Assembly: GCA_964647395.1 (NCBI GenBank) | Contig: CAZYHR010000046.1 | Span: 1 to 24,027 of the forward strand | Direction: 5' to 3' | DNA: 24,027 nucleotides | Source of the DNA: Phosphoribacter sp964647395 | GTDB taxonomy: Bacteria > Actinomycetota > Actinomycetes > Actinomycetales > Dermatophilaceae | Part shown: in pieces, positions 22,746-24,027 of the stretch | Numbering within the stretch: the stretch's first letter is position 1 | Layout of the letters: each line of letters opens with the position of its first letter | Made by a program: the position numbers and the translations under genes | The notes under the pieces: model-generated | What the model saw: only the letters and a program-made list of their open reading frames with translations | The model's database searches: none | What the model was told of the DNA's origin: nothing

Positions 22746-22748
22746 CCT
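22743..22748 (+). promoter_or_regulatory. Candidate -10 hexamer TAGCCT of the VOC gene, overlapping the thioredoxin-rhodanese stop codon
   Basis: Stop TAG 22743-22745 is the first half of TAGCCT. Transcription from about 22755 would give a leader of about 20 bases containing GGAGGA (22765-22770) before GTG 22775. Confidence 0.4.
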
Positions 22749-22774
22749 GGGTGGCCGCGTGATCGGAGGAGCCC

Positions 22775-23185
22775 GTGACCGACTTCCCCCGCCTGCTGCA
22801 TACCGTCATCGACGCCCGCGACTGCCGGGTGCTCGCGGAGTTCTATCGCGAGTTGCTCGGCCTGACCTATCGCGCGGGCGACGAACCGCCGGTCGACGGC
22901 CCGGACCAGGCCGATTGGCTGGTGCTCGTCGAGGCCGACGGGCGCCGGGTGCTCGCGGTCCAACAGCAGCCCGACACCACCCCGCCCACCTGGCCGTCCG
23001 AACGGGTGCCGATGCAGTTGCATCTCGACTTCACGGTCTCCTCGCGGGCCCAGCTGGACCGGCACCGCCGGCGCGCGCTCGACCTGGGCGCCCGGCTGCT
23101 GTTGGACCGGACCGACGACCCCGACGAGCCGCTCTACGTGCTCGCCGACCCGGCGGGCCACCCGTTCTGCCTGTTCGTCGGGTAG
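22775..23185 (+). CDS. Glyoxalase/VOC-family protein
   Basis: This 136-residue protein shows the paired beta-alpha-beta-beta-beta modules of the vicinal oxygen chelate family. The first module holds TVIDARDCRVLAEFYRELLGLTYR (read as a strand and helix, residues 9-32) and a strand DWLVLVEADGRRVLAVQ. The second has MQLHLDFTV, a helix, GARLL and LYVLADPAGHPFCLFVG. His and Glu metal ligands expected in glyoxalase I types are only partly evident (His 9 and the His of LHLDF), so a specific reaction is not assigned; members act on glyoxals, antibiotics or aromatic rings. GTG 22775 has GGAGGA four bases upstream. The 3' end overlaps the convergent FtsK-like gene by 52 bases. Confidence 0.88.
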   Translation: MTDFPRLLHTVIDARDCRVLAEFYRELLGLTYRAGDEPPVDGPDQADWLVLVEADGRRVLAVQQQPDTTPPTWPSERVPMQLHLDFTVSSRAQLDRHRRRALDLGARLLLDRTDDPDEPLYVLADPAGHPFCLFVG

Positions 23186-24027
23186 GGCCGTGGTCCCGGG
23201 GACGGGCGCGGGTCGATGTGACCCAGGGTGATGCCTGGATCACGCTCTGTCACACCGAGAGTGCGGGACTTGACCACCGCCGGCGCCGGGAGCGCGACCT
23301 GCAGCGCGTGCGCGCCGCCTCGGCGCACCAGGTAGCCCCGGCCGGGCAGATCCTCGCCGAACAGGGGTCGACGCAGCCCGAGAGCGGTCTCGTCGCCACG
23401 CTCGATCGCGCCGAGCAGCACGCCGACGCCGTGCGACGCGACGGCGCTGAGCACCGCCGCGCGGCCGTCGAGCGCCTCCCGCGGGGTCGCGGTGACCACG
23501 ACGAGGCCGTCGTCCTCGTCGACGAGGCGAAGGATCTCGCCGACCACCGCGGCTGCCTCCGCGGTCAGCCGGGTCACGTCGTCGACGAGCAGCGCCAGGT
23601 CGGGGTGCTCGCGGCGGGCGGCGACCATGGCGGCGGTGTCGCCGTGGCCGGCGAACGCAGCGGCACCGCAACGGAATCCGACGCACAGCAGGCCCGCGCC
23701 GAGGTCGCTCAGGCTCGTCGCGAGGGTCTGCAGGGTGGTCGTGCGGCCCGAGCCGCGCGGGCCGAGCACCGCCACGGCCCGCTGCCCCGCGGCGCGGGCC
23801 AGGCCGATCGGCACCAGCCCGTCGGTGCCCAGCAGCACGGCTGGCCGTCCGGCAGCACCGTGACCGGCGCCGCCGGCCCCGTTGCCGTCCTGCACCCCTG
23901 CGCGGTCGGCGCCGGGGGTGCCGGCCGGACCGCCCCCGTTGCCGTCCGGCACCCGCCTCGACAGGTCGGCCAGCCGCACCGTGCGGGGCAGGTCGGGGAC
24001 CCGCGCCGGCCCCGCTGCCGCGTCGGG
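23134..24027 (-). CDS. FtsK/SpoIIIE-type (EccC-like) ATPase, C-terminal part
   Basis: The frame is open through the right edge, so only the last 297 residues are seen. The first visible residues PRTVRLADLSRRVPD are a typical inter-domain segment. A Gly-rich linker with two copies of DGNG follows. The ATPase domain has VLGPRGSGRTTTLQTLA (about bases 23714-23769), LALLVDDVTRL as Walker B, GLVVVTATPR, and the closing GRGYLVRRGGAHALQVALPA usual for the last domain of EccC/FtsK-like proteins. The P-loop Lys is Arg, a sign of a regulatory rather than hydrolytic domain. Full-length members pump DNA or power type VII-like protein secretion; which applies depends on domains beyond the window. A tail of about 40 residues, ending TAG, overlaps the VOC gene. 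Confidence 0.88.
   Translation of the reverse strand, partial: PDAAAGPARVPDLPRTVRLADLSRRVPDGNGGGPAGTPGADRAGVQDGNGAGGAGHGAAGRPAVLLGTDGLVPIGLARAAGQRAVAVLGPRGSGRTTTLQTLATSLSDLGAGLLCVGFRCGAAAFAGHGDTAAMVAARREHPDLALLVDDVTRLTAEAAAVVGEILRLVDEDDGLVVVTATPREALDGRAAVLSAVASHGVGVLLGAIERGDETALGLRRPLFGEDLPGRGYLVRRGGAHALQVALPAPAVVKSRTLGVTERDPGITLGHIDPRPSPGPRPYPTNRQNGWPAGSAST
23217..23254. other. Nested symmetric dyad with four GTGA/TCAC half-sites
   Basis: TGTGAC (23217-23222), GTGAT (23228-23232), ATCAC (23239-23243) and GTCACA (23249-23254) are arranged symmetrically about 23235.5. GTGA recurs at a 10-base step on the left, and TCAC does so on the right. It lies in the 3' coding part of the FtsK-like gene and 32 bases past the VOC stop. 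It could be a regulator site resembling CRP-type TGTGA/TCACA, a hairpin at the end of the VOC transcript, or chance. Confidence 0.4.

Noticed and set aside
23878..23960. Direct repeat in the FtsK-like linker as a recombination site
   Set aside because: The two copies simply encode the repeated DGNG Gly-rich linker and are not flanked by integration genes.
1..24027. Mobile elements, tRNA or rRNA genes
   Set aside because: No transposase or integrase motifs, terminal inverted repeats, or tRNA/rRNA signatures were found on reading both strands.

Overview
The window comes from a high-GC actinomycete. Third codon positions are almost all G or C, GTG starts are common, ATGA/GTGA gene overlaps occur, and there are actinobacterial families such as an AfsR/SARP-type regulator, an AccA3-like biotin carboxylase and a roadblock/GTPase pair. 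The mix would fit a Micrococcales lineage such as Intrasporangiaceae/Dermatophilaceae, but that placement is inference. The window has two runs of N (100 N at 1512-1611 and 10 N at 5937-5946), so it is scaffolded draft sequence. No rRNA, tRNA, CRISPR array, insertion sequence or prophage gene was seen. Coding density is very high; no gene-free stretch exceeds 300 bases.

Left part (1-5400, mostly minus strand). The window opens inside a biotin carboxylase gene. Next is a tight three-gene minus-strand operon: a small Ras-like (MglA/CvnD-like) GTPase, a long acidic repeat protein ending in a roadblock/LC7 domain, and a small protein that looks roadblock-like. Both junctions are 4-base overlaps. 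An aldo/keto reductase follows on the plus strand. Facing it is a paralogue of the GTPase whose P-loop lysine, G3 motif and probably G4 motif are lost, so it looks like a pseudo-GTPase. Together these are the best candidate for an under-described signalling or polarity module here.

Middle (5480-14100). A MerR-type regulator is divergent from an acyl-CoA dehydrogenase and an acyl-CoA carboxylase beta subunit, with a clear inverted-repeat operator between them. This looks like a regulated acyl-CoA degradation unit. Then come a PIG-V-like membrane mannosyltransferase, a convergent Maf pyrophosphatase, a CoA-disulfide-reductase/NADH-oxidase-like flavoprotein, and a DUF885 putative metallopeptidase whose stop overlaps the flavoprotein start.

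Right part (14170-24027, mostly plus strand). A GNAT acetyltransferase overlaps a 1048-residue protein that joins a calcineurin-like phosphoesterase to seven PLL-lectin-like beta-propeller blades. After that come a 977-residue SARP/NB-ARC/TPR regulator, a quinone-oxidoreductase-like MDR enzyme, a 14-bp tandem repeat, a thioredoxin-rhodanese fusion, a glyoxalase/VOC protein, and the C-terminal part of an FtsK/SpoIIIE (EccC-like) ATPase on the minus strand.

Two sequence-level signals cut across the genes. Many genes have a TANNNT -10 hexamer only 6-8 bases before the start codon, implying leaderless mRNAs. The octamer CGGCATAC occurs 16 times on either strand, in all three codon phases and between genes, far above a simple composition estimate.
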